Shown here: positions 1-7,658 of the stretch, piece after piece | Numbering within the stretch: the stretch's first letter is position 1 | Layout of the letters: every line of letters begins with the position of its first letter | Assembly: GCF_025574465.1 (NCBI RefSeq) | Contig: NZ_JAOBPP010000005.1 | Coordinates: 1-33,711 of the forward strand | DNA length: 33,711 nt | Source of the DNA: Kordiimonas aestuarii | GTDB taxonomy: Bacteria > Pseudomonadota > Alphaproteobacteria > Sphingomonadales > Kordiimonadaceae | Direction: 5' to 3' | Notes under the pieces: generated by a model | What the model was told of the DNA's origin: nothing | Database searches by the model: none | What the model saw: the letters and a program-made list of their open reading frames with translations, nothing else | Program-made: the position numbers and the translations under genes

Positions 1-2
1 TA

Positions 3-1193
3 TTAATCGAGGATTTTGGCCACGACGCCAGCGCCGACGGTACGACCGCCTTCGCGGATAGCGAAGCGGAGGCCCTCGTCCATGGCGATCGGTGCGATCA
101 GCTCAACGGTCAGGTTCACGTTATCGCCAGGCATAACCATCTCGGTGCCCTCTGGCAGCTCAACCGTCCCCGTAACGTCGGTCGTACGGAAGTAGAACTG
201 CGGACGATAGTTCGCGAAGAACGGCGTGTGACGGCCACCTTCCTCTTTGGTGAGGATGTAGGTCTCTGCCGTGAACTTCGTGTGCGGCGTGATCGTGCCA
301 ACGTGTGCCAGAACCTGGCCACGCTCAACGTCATCACGGCCAACACCACGCAGCAGCGCACCAATGTTGTCGCCTGCCTGGCCCTGGTCCAGAAGCTTGC
401 GGAACATCTCAACGCCCGTAACCGTCGTCTTCGTCGTGTCCTTGATGCCGACGATCGCTACTTCTTCGCCAACCTTAACAACACCGCGCTCAACACGACC
501 GGTAACAACCGTACCACGACCAGAGATCGAGAACACATCCTCAACAGGCATCAGGAACGCACCGTCAATCGCACGCTCAGGCTGCGGGATATACTCGTCA
601 ACCGCTTTCATCAGCTCGAGGATCTTCTCTTTGCCAATGGTGTCGTCACGACCTTCAAGAGCTGCAAGCGCAGAACCCGCAACGATCGGAATGTCGTCGC
701 CCGGGAATTCATATTCGCTCAGAAGCTCGCGGATTTCCATCTCAACAAGCTCGAGAAGCTCTTCGTCATCAACCTGGTCAACCTTGTTCATGAAAACAAC
801 AAGCGCTGGAACACCAACCTGACGCGCAAGCAGAATGTGCTCGCGGGTCTGAGGCATCGGGCCGTCCGCTGCGTTCACTACCAGAATAGCGCCGTCCATC
901 TGCGCCGCACCCGTGATCATGTTCTTCACATAGTCAGCGTGGCCAGGGCAGTCAACGTGAGCATAGTGACGGGCTTCCGTCTCATACTCTACGTGCGCTG
1001 TCGAAATCGTAATACCACGCTCGCGCTCCTCAGGGGCCTTGTCAATGTTCGCGAAGTCTACTGCTTCACCATGACCTGCCTCTGCGAGAACTTTCGTGAT
1101 CGCCGCCGTCAGCGTCGTCTTACCATGGTCAACGTGACCAATCGTACCAACGTTGCAGTGCGGCTTGTTCCGTTCAAATTTTGCTTTTGCCAT
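3..1193 (-). CDS. tuf: Elongation factor Tu
   Basis: EF-Tu is the GTPase that delivers aminoacyl-tRNA to the ribosomal A site in the cytoplasm. The 396-residue protein has the usual family length. The G1 P-loop GHVDHGKT is at residues 19-26, DCPGH at 81-85 and NKVD at 136-139, followed by the two beta-barrel domains, and it ends in the typical AKILD. An in-frame start nine codons upstream exists, but the family N-terminus [12 protein letters not shown] fixes the start at 1193. It lies downstream of tRNA-Tyr and tRNA-Gly on the same strand, matching the tyr-gly-tuf order known from many proteobacteria (E. coli tufB has extra tRNA-Thr genes that are absent here). The stop is three bases from the window edge, so the downstream neighbours are unseen. 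Whether a second tuf copy exists cannot be judged. Confidence 0.98.
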   Translation of the reverse strand: MAKAKFERNKPHCNVGTIGHVDHGKTTLTAAITKVLAEAGHGEAVDFANIDKAPEERERGITISTAHVEYETEARHYAHVDCPGHADYVKNMITGAAQMDGAILVVNAADGPMPQTREHILLARQVGVPALVVFMNKVDQVDDEELLELVEMEIRELLSEYEFPGDDIPIVAGSALAALEGRDDTIGKEKILELMKAVDEYIPQPERAIDGAFLMPVEDVFSISGRGTVVTGRVERGVVKVGEEVAIVGIKDTTKTTVTGVEMFRKLLDQGQAGDNIGALLRGVGRDDVERGQVLAHVGTITPHTKFTAETYILTKEEGGRHTPFFANYRPQFYFRTTDVTGTVELPEGTEMVMPGDNVNLTVELIAPIAMDEGLRFAIREGGRTVGAGVVAKILD

Positions 1194-1315
1194 TGCCCGT
1201 ATACCTTTGCAAGCAATCACGCCCGAGCTCTCGGCTATGGGCGAGCTTATCTTTCAACCTCGCAGCAACCCACCCTGGACTGCTACACGACGACATATGC
1301 CCGAGAGGGACGTAT

Positions 1316-1389
1316 TGGAGCGGGTGAAGGGAATCGAACCCTCGTCGTAAGCTTGGAAGGCTTCTGCTCTACCATTGAGCTACACCCGC
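1316..1389 (-). tRNA. tRNA-Gly (anticodon TCC)
   Basis: The 74-nt minus-strand sequence folds as a standard cloverleaf. The acceptor strand GCGGGTG pairs with CACCCGC, the D-loop contains AGCTCAATGGTAGAGC, the anticodon loop is CTTCCAA (anticodon TCC), and the T-arm has GGTTCGATTCC. The 3' CCA is encoded after discriminator T. It lies 122 nt upstream of the tuf start and is probably processed from a transcript shared with tuf. Confidence 0.97.
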
Positions 1390-1445
1390 ATACTAAACTT
1401 ACGGGGCCAAGCGGCTCCTCTCGAACACAACAAGCCTTCCAAGGC

Positions 1446-1463
1446 AAAAACCCCGCAGGGTTT
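1446..1463 (-). terminator. Short terminator-like hairpin between tRNA-Tyr and tRNA-Gly
   Basis: Read on the minus strand, AAACCC, a four-base loop TGCG and GGGTTT form a 6-bp stem followed directly by further T residues. It lies in the 92-nt gap between the two tRNA genes. It could be a weak intrinsic terminator or attenuator that reduces read-through from tRNA-Tyr into tRNA-Gly and tuf. The stem is short and half A-T, so it may be only a processing spacer. Confidence 0.35.
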
Positions 1464-1481
1464 CGGTCGAGGAAGGATAAG

Positions 1482-1566
1482 TGGTGGAGGGGACAGGATT
1501 CGAACCTGTGAAGCCTGAGGCGTCAGATTTACAGTCTGATGGGTTTGACCGCTCCCCAACCCCTCC
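1482..1566 (-). tRNA. tRNA-Tyr (anticodon GTA)
   Basis: This is an 85-nt class II tRNA on the minus strand. The acceptor GGAGGGG pairs with CCCCTCC, the anticodon loop CTGTAAA gives GTA, and a long variable arm (GCCTCAGGCTT region) is present as expected for Tyr. The T-arm has GGTTCGAATCC and the 3' ACCA is encoded. It is the first gene of the tyr-gly-tuf series and is divergent from rlmB. Confidence 0.97.
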
Positions 1567-1784
1567 ACATATATCATTTATAGACCGCCAGCCGAGCAAG
1601 CCCGATCCAGCGTCGCGGTGAGGCCGCAATATGCGCATATCTGAAGGCATGTCAACATCAAGTTCGGAACATTCCTCATTTTTTTCAAACTGCTTTAAAT
1701 AGTGACGTCTTTCGCGTATGTGACAGGCAGGTGGCACGCGGTCGTGCGTGTATATCCGGTATAACCGTCATGCATTGAAGGCCC

Positions 1785-2726
1785 ATGAAAAAAGCAGGTA
1801 ACAACCGCCCGAACCGGCCATCCGGCAAACCGGCACCCAAGAGCGGCAGCCGGTTCCAGGGCGAGCCGCGTGCACAAGTCAACCAGCGCACCCAGGGTAG
1901 TCCGCACGCGCAGGGAACCCGCAGCAGTCCGGATCGCAGCCACGGTCGCGGCCATGGCGGACGCGGCGGCGATGCACGCAGCGTCAAGCCGCTCAGCCCG
2001 CGCAATCGCGACGGCTTTTTCCTCTTTGGCCGACACGCGGTGGAAGCGGCTCTTAAAAACCCCGCGCGGGAATGCGTGCGTCTGATCGGGTCGACGAAAG
2101 CCCTGACAGCCGACCTGACCGGTATCCGGCCTAACCTGCGGAGCGAGCAGATCGATGATGATGCCGTATTGCGTGCCAGCGTGCCCTCTGATTCTCCGCA
2201 TCAGGGCATTCTTCTTGAAGTACGCCCCCTGCCCGGCCATGACATCAGCGAACTTGCACCCGTGTCGGGACGGAAAAATATCATCCTGATGCTGGATCAG
2301 GTGACCGACCCCCACAATGTGGGTGCTTGCATACGCTCGGCCGCCGCACTTGGCGCGCGGGCGCTGATCACGCAGGACCGGAATAGCCCCGGCGAAAGCG
2401 GCACCCTTGCCCGTGCGTCCTCCGGTGGGCTTGAGATCCTGCCCTGGCTTCGGGTAGCCAACCTGAGCCAGACGCTGGATGCGCTCAGGGACATCGGCTA
2501 TTGGCATGTCGGGCTCGACGGTCACACCGAAACATCGATCCGTGACGTGAAACTTGGCGATAACCTTGTGATTGTCATGGGTTCTGAAGGCAAGGGCCTG
2601 AGGCCACTTGTCCGCAAACACTGTGATGCGATCGTCAAAATCCCGATGTCGGGCCAGGTCGAGAGCCTGAATGTCTCCAACGCCGCCGCGATCGCCCTGT
2701 ATGAACTAATGCAGAGCCAGCCATGA
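1785..2726 (+). CDS. rlmB: 23S rRNA (guanosine-2'-O)-methyltransferase RlmB (TrmH/SpoU family)
   Basis: RlmB transfers a methyl group from S-adenosylmethionine to the 2'-OH of a conserved guanosine in the 23S rRNA peptidyl-transferase region (G2251 in E. coli). The first ~75 residues are a basic, Gly/Pro/Arg/His-rich disordered tail that probably touches RNA. A SpoU substrate-binding domain follows (FLFGRHAVEAAL, about 76-150), then the SPOUT catalytic domain with its three motifs: LDQVTDPHNVGACIRSA near 170, VIVMGSEGKGLRPLV near 262 and VESLNVSNAAAIALYEL near the end. The start has GAAGG just upstream. Its TGA overlaps the ATG of the next gene (ATGA). At 313 aa it is longer than the ~245-aa E. 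coli enzyme because of the N-terminal tail. Confidence 0.93.
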   Translation: MKKAGNNRPNRPSGKPAPKSGSRFQGEPRAQVNQRTQGSPHAQGTRSSPDRSHGRGHGGRGGDARSVKPLSPRNRDGFFLFGRHAVEAALKNPARECVRLIGSTKALTADLTGIRPNLRSEQIDDDAVLRASVPSDSPHQGILLEVRPLPGHDISELAPVSGRKNIILMLDQVTDPHNVGACIRSAAALGARALITQDRNSPGESGTLARASSGGLEILPWLRVANLSQTLDALRDIGYWHVGLDGHTETSIRDVKLGDNLVIVMGSEGKGLRPLVRKHCDAIVKIPMSGQVESLNVSNAAAIALYELMQSQP

Positions 2727-3151
2727 TCTCTGCCCAGGATATCATTGCGCTTCTCAAGCTGGAACCACACCCGGAAGGCGGCTTCTATCGCCGTACATAC
2801 CGGCACAAGGCCGGGCCCGGCGAACGCGGCTTCGGTACCGCGATCTATTATCTGATTGAAGGGTCGGACAACGCGCTTTGGCACCGCACCGATGGTGACG
2901 AGATATGGCACTGGTATGCCGGGGCGCCGCTGACGCTCAGCATCGCCGACAAGGCCCACACTGTAACCGAATATATGCTCAGCAACGATTTCGGCGCTGG
3001 CCACCGCCCGCAGATACTGGTACCTGGCAACCACTGGCAACATGCCGCAAGCGCGGGGGACTGGACGCTATGTGGCTGCACAGTCTCCCCCGGCTTCGAG
3101 TTCGCAAGCTATGAACTGGCTGCACCCGACGGGTTCCCGGGCAAGAAATAG
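2723..3151 (+). CDS. Cupin_5 (DUF985) family protein
   Basis: This 142-residue single-domain protein begins with the family signature (LEPHPEGGFYRRTYR, about 14-28) and carries the IYYLIEG and WHRTDGDEIWHWYAG stretches (about 41-67) that form the cupin barrel. PGNHWQHA (about 101-108) and the VSPGFEFASYELA tail follow. Members bind a small molecule or sugar-like ligand in the barrel, but the substrate is not established. The ATG overlaps the rlmB stop by four bases, so translation is probably coupled, although no functional link to rRNA methylation is known. It converges on arsI with about 50 bp between them and no convincing terminator. Confidence 0.88.
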   Translation: MISAQDIIALLKLEPHPEGGFYRRTYRHKAGPGERGFGTAIYYLIEGSDNALWHRTDGDEIWHWYAGAPLTLSIADKAHTVTEYMLSNDFGAGHRPQILVPGNHWQHAASAGDWTLCGCTVSPGFEFASYELAAPDGFPGKK

Positions 3152-3204
3152 CCTGCCCCCGCCAAACGCAGGGCATGCGATAGCCCACCTACAGCAAGCG
3201 CACG

Positions 3205-3627
3205 CTATTTGAAGCCCGTCAGCACCTTTTCGCCAATGCTTGCAGGCGCCAACGCGTCACTTTCATCATAGGTACGGAACAGCTCCCATTTCACGCCAGC
3301 CGGATCTTGCGACCATGCCTTTTTTGATTTGGCGTAACAGCAGCTAACGTCACCATCCACCCGCATTGGCGCTTCAATACCGCTCAGACGCGCGCCGAGG
3401 GTGGCCAAATCGTCATCTGACTGTACCTCAACCCCAAGATGGCCGACACCGCCACTGCTGCCACAGCCGCAGGATTTGGATACGGCGAAATTAACCGCAA
3501 GGTCCTTCGGTGCCCATTTGGCATAATCGTCCCTCACTTTCACCGGCTCGGCGCCAAACATCGCAGAATAATAGATAATTGCGGCGTCAATATCTTTCAC
3601 GTCAACATGGACATGCAGTCTTTTCAC
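3205..3627 (-). CDS. arsI: ArsI-type organoarsenical C-As lyase (vicinal-oxygen-chelate dioxygenase)
   Basis: This 140-aa VOC/glyoxalase-fold protein belongs to the ArsI/CadI family. ArsI is an Fe(II)-dependent dioxygenase that cleaves the carbon-arsenic bond of trivalent methyl- and aryl-arsenicals. Visible determinants are His5/His7, His63 and Glu115 (in KWELFRTY) at the metal-ligand positions, and the vicinal pair Cys96-Cys97 (in DVSCCYAK) that binds the arsenical, closely matching characterised ArsI numbering. A Cys-Gly-Cys-Gly patch at 53-56 is an extra thiol-rich site. The GTG start overlaps the arsR TGA (GTGA), with GAAGGAG eight bases upstream, so the two genes are co-translated. The alternative is CadI, a cadmium-induced homologue. 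The ArsR partner and the Cys pair favour arsenic. Confidence 0.85.
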   Translation of the reverse strand: MKRLHVHVDVKDIDAAIIYYSAMFGAEPVKVRDDYAKWAPKDLAVNFAVSKSCGCGSSGGVGHLGVEVQSDDDLATLGARLSGIEAPMRVDGDVSCCYAKSKKAWSQDPAGVKWELFRTYDESDALAPASIGEKVLTGFK

Positions 3628-4010
3628 TTTTTCTCTCCTTCGCTGTCGCAGCAGGAACGCCCCGCGTGCTCCTGTTGGGTATGCGGTTGTGCCAATTGCA
3701 GTTCGCCGGCGCAGCAGTCCTCCATCAGGAAGGCCATCAGGTCCTGCATCAGGAAGGCCATCAGGTCCTGCATCGCGGCAAAGTTTGGTGCATAGATCAC
3801 CTGTCGCGCGTCCCGCCGGGACGTGAGCAACCCCACCTGTTCCATCTGCGCCAGATGGCGTGACAGCGTTGTACCGTTCACCGAAAGGGTCTCAGCTATC
3901 TTACCGGCGGGAAGCCCGTTACTGCCGAATTTCACCAAGAGGCGAAAAACCCGCATCCGGGTATCCTGTGCCAAGGCACTTAGAACTGATATCGCGTCAT
4001 TTGTTTTCAT
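3624..4010 (-). CDS. arsR: ArsR-family metalloregulatory repressor
   Basis: This is a 128-aa winged-helix ArsR/SmtB repressor. The recognition region PAGKIAETLSVNGTTLSRHL (about 34-53) and the wing (RRDARQVIYAP) are intact. Two vicinal cysteine pairs lie near the C-terminus, Cys99-Cys100 and Cys120-Cys121, a layout like regulators that sense As(III) or methylarsenite through C-terminal thiols. A start six codons upstream (4028) would read through the AT-rich operator-like DNA, so the ATG at 4010 is preferred. Residues 80-95 contain MQDLMAFL twice in tandem, encoded by a perfect 24-bp duplication. The gene is coupled to arsI downstream and divergent from the chemoreceptor gene. Confidence 0.9.
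   Translation of the reverse strand: MKTNDAISVLSALAQDTRMRVFRLLVKFGSNGLPAGKIAETLSVNGTTLSRHLAQMEQVGLLTSRRDARQVIYAPNFAAMQDLMAFLMQDLMAFLMEDCCAGELQLAQPHTQQEHAGRSCCDSEGEKK
3727..3774. repeat. Perfect 24-bp tandem duplication inside arsR
   Basis: Bases 3727-3750 and 3751-3774 are identical. The unit is 24 bp, so the frame is kept and the repressor gains eight residues (MQDLMAFL twice) in the C-terminal dimerisation helix, just before the Cys-Cys pair. Perfect identity, including third positions, suggests a recent slippage event. Confidence 0.97.
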
Positions 4011-4045
4011 ATTTGTACATATATACATATATTATTGTATGTCAA
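4011..4045. promoter_or_regulatory. Probable ArsR operator and arsR promoter region
   Basis: This is an extremely AT-rich interval immediately upstream of the arsR ATG in an otherwise GC-rich region. It contains ACATA at 4017-4021 and again at 4025-4029, with the inverted TATGT at 4038-4042, giving ACATA-N8-TATGT. ArsR/SmtB repressors typically bind AT-rich imperfect inverted repeats over their own promoter. The assignment is by position and composition only. Confidence 0.5.
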
Positions 4046-4210
4046 GGAACGTGCCATAGTCCCCCGTCACTTCCGTGCTGGCACGGCAACAATTCCGGGC
4101 TGGGGCATACTGCCCCCTTTTGTATCGGAAATTTTTCGCATAGGGTGTCGGTTAACCGGGGCACGGATCAGCTGACAGGCGTCCGACGGGAACGAGAAGC
4201 AATGCAGGAG

Positions 4211-4231
4211 CGCGGCGCGTAGGCAGCCGCG
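4211..4231 (+). other. GC-rich hairpin in the leader of the chemoreceptor gene
   Basis: CGCGGC (4211-4216) and GCCGCG (4226-4231) form a perfect 6-bp stem with a 9-nt loop, ending about 23 nt before the ATG and just before the GGAAGGGGA ribosome-binding site. A 10-bp perfect palindrome CGGTTAACCG lies further upstream (4149-4158). These may affect translation or bind a regulator. No known riboswitch consensus was recognised. Confidence 0.35.
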
Positions 4232-4254
4232 ACGTACGGAAGGGGACTATTATT

Positions 4255-5112
4255 ATGACAGACAGCGACGCTGGCGCAGCGGTACTTAATCTTTCCGCCG
4301 CATTCGAGAAATCCGTAATGGCAGCCATCGACCGCCTTGGTGGCACCGCGGATGACCTTGAGGCAGCATCGGCCATGATGGCCATGGCAGTACAGGAAAC
4401 CAGCGACGGCATGAAAGAAGCCTCTCACAAGGCGCAGGGTGCCGGCTCAAGCGTGAATGCGGTAGCCAGCGCCACTGAGGAGATCTCTGCGTCTGTCGCC
4501 AATGTCAGCGAACATATGGGCCGCGCGGCAGAAGTAACCCAGCAAGCACTCAAGGAAGCGTCGGAAGCGGCAAATCTGATCGCCACGCTGAATGAGTCCG
4601 GCAAAAAAATCAGCGATGTGATCAAGCTGATCAACGACATCGCGTCGCAAACCAATTTGCTTGCACTCAACGCAACTATTGAAGCCGCGCGCGCTGGTGA
4701 AGCAGGCCGGGGTTTTGCCGTGGTTGCCAGCGAGGTAAAAGCGCTTGCCACACAAACCGCACGCGCAACTGATGAAATCTCCCAGCAGATCGCCGAACTG
4801 CAAAACGCCACGAACGACGCCGTTACTGCGTTTGACCGGGTCAGCACCCGCATCACTGAAGTGGATGAAATCGCGTCCGAGGTCTCCTCCACCGTCAGCC
4901 AGCAGGCGCAGGCGAGCCAGGAAATCAGCCAGAGTGCCGCCTTGGCGGCGGAAGGCACCAGCGGTGTGATTGGTGATTTCGCCCGCATGCAGGACGCCAC
5001 GACACGCACAACGGATGCTTCTGAAGAGGTGGCCACCAAGATCAAGGCGCTGCAGGAACAGGGCCTGTCGCTCAGGAACAGTGTTCAGGAATTCCTCAAC
5101 CAGTTGCGCTAA
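4255..5112 (+). CDS. Soluble methyl-accepting chemotaxis protein (signalling domain only)
   Basis: This 285-residue, almost entirely alpha-helical protein consists of an MCP signalling domain. The hairpin tip that binds CheW/CheA is fully recognisable at about 129-165 ([20 protein letters not shown], then [18 protein letters not shown]). Flanking Ala/Glu/Gln-rich heptads (about 35-125 and 165-280) include Glu/Gln-rich patches that could be methylated. There is no transmembrane segment, HAMP, PAS or periplasmic sensor, and no C-terminal CheR-binding pentapeptide, so it is a class of short cytoplasmic receptor that must take its input from a partner or from the cell's metabolic state. GGAAGGGGA precedes the ATG. 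No che genes are nearby. It appears monocistronic, closed by the terminator downstream. Confidence 0.92.
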   Translation: MTDSDAGAAVLNLSAAFEKSVMAAIDRLGGTADDLEAASAMMAMAVQETSDGMKEASHKAQGAGSSVNAVASATEEISASVANVSEHMGRAAEVTQQALKEASEAANLIATLNESGKKISDVIKLINDIASQTNLLALNATIEAARAGEAGRGFAVVASEVKALATQTARATDEISQQIAELQNATNDAVTAFDRVSTRITEVDEIASEVSSTVSQQAQASQEISQSAALAAEGTSGVIGDFARMQDATTRTTDASEEVATKIKALQEQGLSLRNSVQEFLNQLR

Positions 5113-5127
5113 CGCGATACAAACCAT

Positions 5128-5154
5128 AAAAGGGCCGCTTGATGCGGCCCTTTT
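5128..5154 (+). terminator. Rho-independent terminator of the chemoreceptor gene
   Basis: GGGCCGC (5132-5138), a 5-nt loop and GCGGCCC (5144-5150) form a perfect 7-bp GC stem, extended by AAAA on the left and TTTT on the right. It starts 16 nt after the stop codon. The A and T flanks make it potentially bidirectional. Confidence 0.92.
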
Positions 5155-5279
5155 GCTCACACGCAGCGTCCGGGCCATGCGCTCTTCTCACCCCGCTCAT
5201 ATCCCGCACACATCTGGCACAGTTTTCGCTCACATTTGCACCTCCGCACGCACCCATATATGCTGGCTGTTGGGCCAAT

Positions 5280-5308
5280 AAAAAACGGGCCACCCAAAGG
5301 CAGCCCGT
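5280..5308 (-). terminator. Rho-independent terminator of the GntR/ABC operon
   Basis: On the minus strand ACGGGC (5308-5303), a 12-nt loop and GCCCGT (5290-5285) form a stem followed by a T-run (complement of the A tract 5280-5285). It begins about 25 nt after the permease stop codon, in the expected position to end the operon. Confidence 0.8.
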
Positions 5309-5332
5309 CTTGTTTCACAATATGCCGGGGTG

Positions 5333-6265
5333 TCAGACCGCGCGCTTGCGCAGTTCCACAGCTCCCCACAGGAAACCACCGGCGATAACAATACCAAGCC
5401 AGAACTGCGGGTTGGTAAGGCTGTAGCTGACGCTATGCCACTGCATGCCATTCACGATCGCCGTCAACAACTCCCGTGGTCCATTGAAGTCATCGCTTAT
5501 GTGACGGAAGGCGCCGTCCTGCCAGCCACCGAGATGGGTGCCAACCCAGCGAGCGATTATGCTGCTATCCAGGAAGATTTCCTCAACCACCATGATAATG
5601 AAGGGTGGCAGGATCGCCCACAGGAACGGCATCCGCGACGCATAGGCCGAGACGAACAGCACCCAGGCCAGAAGTGGCAGCGCCCAGATCATAGACACCA
5701 GATAGTGTGACAGCACGCTGAACCAGCTGGCAATCATCAGCCCGAGCGGCCACAGGTCCATGACCGGCCCGCCCTGAAAAACCATCAGGATGCTCAGGAA
5801 CAGGGCAATCAGCAACTGTGCGGCAACCGCCACGCCCAGGAAAGCCAGAGGTGCCACCACGAGCGGAGCAAAAAACTTGGCCAGCACTTCCTGCCAATCA
5901 GAGACCGGCATGGATTTCCAGAACAGGATCGACCGGTCCCGGCGTTCTTCATAGAGCGCCCCGAGGAGCGAGAAGAAGATCACAAACGGCAGCGCGATCC
6001 ATGCCAAAACACTCATCGCCCAGTAGCCAATGGTAATGGCTGCCGAAAACTCATCGGGCTCGCGGGCCTTGGCCTGGTTCATGGCATCGGCCAGGTTCTG
6101 GATACCCTCATGCTCCATGCCATCGAAATAGAGCATGTTGCCAAAACCGAGACTTGAAAGCACAACCAGCGCAACCGTAAGGCCAGCCAGGATCATCGGC
6201 ACCCTGAGGTAACCGTTTTTACCGTCCAGAACTTCGCGTTTTACAAGGGCTACAAATGTTTTCAT
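5333..6265 (-). CDS. ABC-2 type transporter permease
   Basis: This 310-residue inner-membrane protein has about six hydrophobic segments: near 22-42, 82-105, a pair between 130 and 160, 175-200, 205-232, and a last one at 288-305. The cytoplasmic stretch YEERRDRSILFWKSMPVSDW (about 109-128) is the coupling-helix signature of ABC-2 permeases related to YtrC/BcrB-type exporters. Its ATG overlaps the stop of the ATPase gene by four bases, so the pair is co-translated and should form the transporter. The substrate is unknown. YtrA-controlled exporters are often tied to cell-envelope stress or antimicrobial peptides, which is inference from the family only. Confidence 0.88.
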   Translation of the reverse strand: MKTFVALVKREVLDGKNGYLRVPMILAGLTVALVVLSSLGFGNMLYFDGMEHEGIQNLADAMNQAKAREPDEFSAAITIGYWAMSVLAWIALPFVIFFSLLGALYEERRDRSILFWKSMPVSDWQEVLAKFFAPLVVAPLAFLGVAVAAQLLIALFLSILMVFQGGPVMDLWPLGLMIASWFSVLSHYLVSMIWALPLLAWVLFVSAYASRMPFLWAILPPFIIMVVEEIFLDSSIIARWVGTHLGGWQDGAFRHISDDFNGPRELLTAIVNGMQWHSVSYSLTNPQFWLGIVIAGGFLWGAVELRKRAV

Positions 6266-7137
6266 TGCCCCTCTCCTGTCATTGTCGCCACGAAGATGTC
6301 AGCAAGCCCCAGACGGCGCGTTTCGCCCAGTTTGGCAAGTGTTTCGCGGTCGATATTTTTATAAACGCACGTTGTTTTCCCGAAGGTCGCTCCCTTCGTG
6401 ATTGGCCCCAGAGCCATCGCTTCTTCTTCCTTGCCTGGCGCGACCATGACCTCGATAAACTTCTGGGTCAGTTCGTCCATATCGGCCTCAAGCACAATCT
6501 CGCCATCCTTGATGAACATCACGTCCGAGAGGATATGCTCGACCTCTTCCACCTGGTGGGTGGTGATGATAACGGTGCGGTCCTCATCGAAATATTCCTC
6601 GAGAAGGCTTTGGTAGAACTGCTTGCGGAAAATGATGTCAAGACCAAGCGTCGGCTCATCAAGCACTAGGAGTTTGGCGTCGATCGACATGACAACAGCC
6701 AGGTGCAGTTGCACGGTCATGCCCTTGGAGAGCGCACGAACCTTACGCTCCTGCGGCACCTTGGTGCGCGAGAGGAAGTTCATGGCTTTCGCCCGGTCAA
6801 ACTTGGGGTGCACGGATTCAACAAAATCCAGCACTTCCACCACTTTCATCCACTTCGGCAATGTGGCCACGTCGGAGATGAAGCAGATATCCTGCATCAA
6901 CGCCGGCCGTTCCTTTGATGGGTCCCTGCCCAGAACGCGGAGCTCACCCTCATAAGAGGAAAGCCCGAGCACTGCGTTGAGCATGGTGGTTTTCCCGGCG
7001 CCGTTGGCACCGATCACACCGACAATACGCCCGAGTGGGATGGTGAATGTCGCCCCCTTGAGGGCGGTGAAGTTGCCGAAGTGTTTGGCAAGGCCCTTTG
7101 CTTCAACAACGGGAGCATTATTTGTCTGTCCTGTCAT
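6262..7137 (-). CDS. ABC transporter ATP-binding protein
   Basis: This 291-residue nucleotide-binding subunit drives the adjacent ABC-2 permease. The Walker A motif GANGAGKT is at 43-50. The signature loop is the atypical LSKGM (about 140) in place of LSGGQ. Walker B with the catalytic glutamate is KLLVLDEPTLGLD (about 155-167) and the switch histidine is in ITTHQ (about 191). About 60 C-terminal residues beyond the core may contact the permease. It starts 11 nt after the gntR stop and overlaps the permease start by four bases. The Lys in the signature loop is common in YtrB/BcrA-like ATPases, so it does not by itself suggest inactivity. Confidence 0.92.
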   Translation of the reverse strand: MTGQTNNAPVVEAKGLAKHFGNFTALKGATFTIPLGRIVGVIGANGAGKTTMLNAVLGLSSYEGELRVLGRDPSKERPALMQDICFISDVATLPKWMKVVEVLDFVESVHPKFDRAKAMNFLSRTKVPQERKVRALSKGMTVQLHLAVVMSIDAKLLVLDEPTLGLDIIFRKQFYQSLLEEYFDEDRTVIITTHQVEEVEHILSDVMFIKDGEIVLEADMDELTQKFIEVMVAPGKEEEAMALGPITKGATFGKTTCVYKNIDRETLAKLGETRRLGLADIFVATMTGEGQ

Positions 7138-7148
7138 GCTGGCCTCCC

Positions 7149-7508
7149 TTAATGGTTTGTGCCGCTTTTCAGCAGCTCTTCAGCGTTGAGGCCGAGGCGG
7201 CGGATCGTTTCCAGCACGCGGGGCCATTCTTCGTTAATGAAACGGTCACGCTCGGCTTCCACGAGCCGGTCGCGCGCACCGTCGACGACGAACATTCCCA
7301 GTCCGCGCCGCTTTTCAACCAATCCGTCCATAACCAGCTCCTGATAGGCTTTTGAGGCAGTGATGGGATTTATCTGTAAATCCACAGCAACGTTACGTAC
7401 CGATGGAAGCGCTTCTCCCTCACGGAGGGAGCCTTCCATGATCGCCGTAACGACCTTGTCCTTCAGTTGCCGGTAGATCGGCTGGTCATCCGTCCAATCC
7501 GGCGTCAT
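7149..7508 (-). CDS. GntR-family regulator, YtrA subfamily
   Basis: This 119-residue protein has an N-terminal winged helix (IYRQLKDKVVTAIMEGSL, then LPSVRNVAVDLQINPITASK, about 11-65) and only a short helical C-terminal part. That size and layout define the YtrA subfamily, whose members usually repress their own ABC-transporter operon. The ATG has AGGGGAT six bases upstream. It lies 12 nt after the 45-aa ORF and 11 nt before the ATPase gene. A palindrome ending in GGTGT/ACACC far upstream (7983-8006) is a candidate operator. The ligand is unknown. Confidence 0.9.
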   Translation of the reverse strand: MTPDWTDDQPIYRQLKDKVVTAIMEGSLREGEALPSVRNVAVDLQINPITASKAYQELVMDGLVEKRRGLGMFVVDGARDRLVEAERDRFINEEWPRVLETIRRLGLNAEELLKSGTNH

Positions 7509-7520
7509 ATGCTCATCCCC

Positions 7521-7658
7521 TTAGGCAAAAGTTGCAAACGACGCATCACGCTGATCCAGAAACTGCTTCTGGATCGCAGCGACACGACCCGCTTCACGCG
7601 CCAGGCGGCGGGTACGGCGGTGGGACCGTTTTGCATGTTGGTAAGAACGCAGTGACAT
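7521..7658 (-). CDS. Small basic protein of 45 residues, first gene of the GntR/ABC operon
   Basis: I do not recognise this gene. It reads MSLRSYQHAKRSHRRTRRLA in its first 20 residues, which hold eight Arg/Lys and three His, then AREAGRVAAI and a C-terminal part QKQFLDQRDASFATFA. There is no membrane segment or cysteine. The start is strongly supported by GAGGAGAAG a few bases upstream, a better ribosome-binding site than that of gntR. The stop lies 12 nt before the gntR ATG, so it should be in the same transcript. It could be a small nucleic-acid- or membrane-binding accessory protein, a leader peptide, or a chance ORF. The operon position and Shine-Dalgarno favour a real gene. Confidence 0.6.
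   Translation of the reverse strand: MSLRSYQHAKRSHRRTRRLAREAGRVAAIQKQFLDQRDASFATFA

Noticed and set aside
228..1511. A 427-codon plus-strand frame opposite tuf and the tRNAs
   Set aside because: It runs antisense through a certain EF-Tu gene and two tRNA genes. Its openness follows from tuf codon bias.
1695..2621. A 308-codon minus-strand frame opposite rlmB
   Set aside because: rlmB shows all three SPOUT motifs in the plus strand; the antisense frame has no recognisable protein features.
3151..3172. A weak hairpin GCCTGC/GCAGG between the cupin gene and arsI
   Set aside because: The stem has only five pairs and no T-run follows on either strand.
3727..3774. CRISPR-like repeat
   Set aside because: Only two adjacent units with no spacer; it is a coding duplication in arsR. 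No CRISPR array was seen anywhere in the window.
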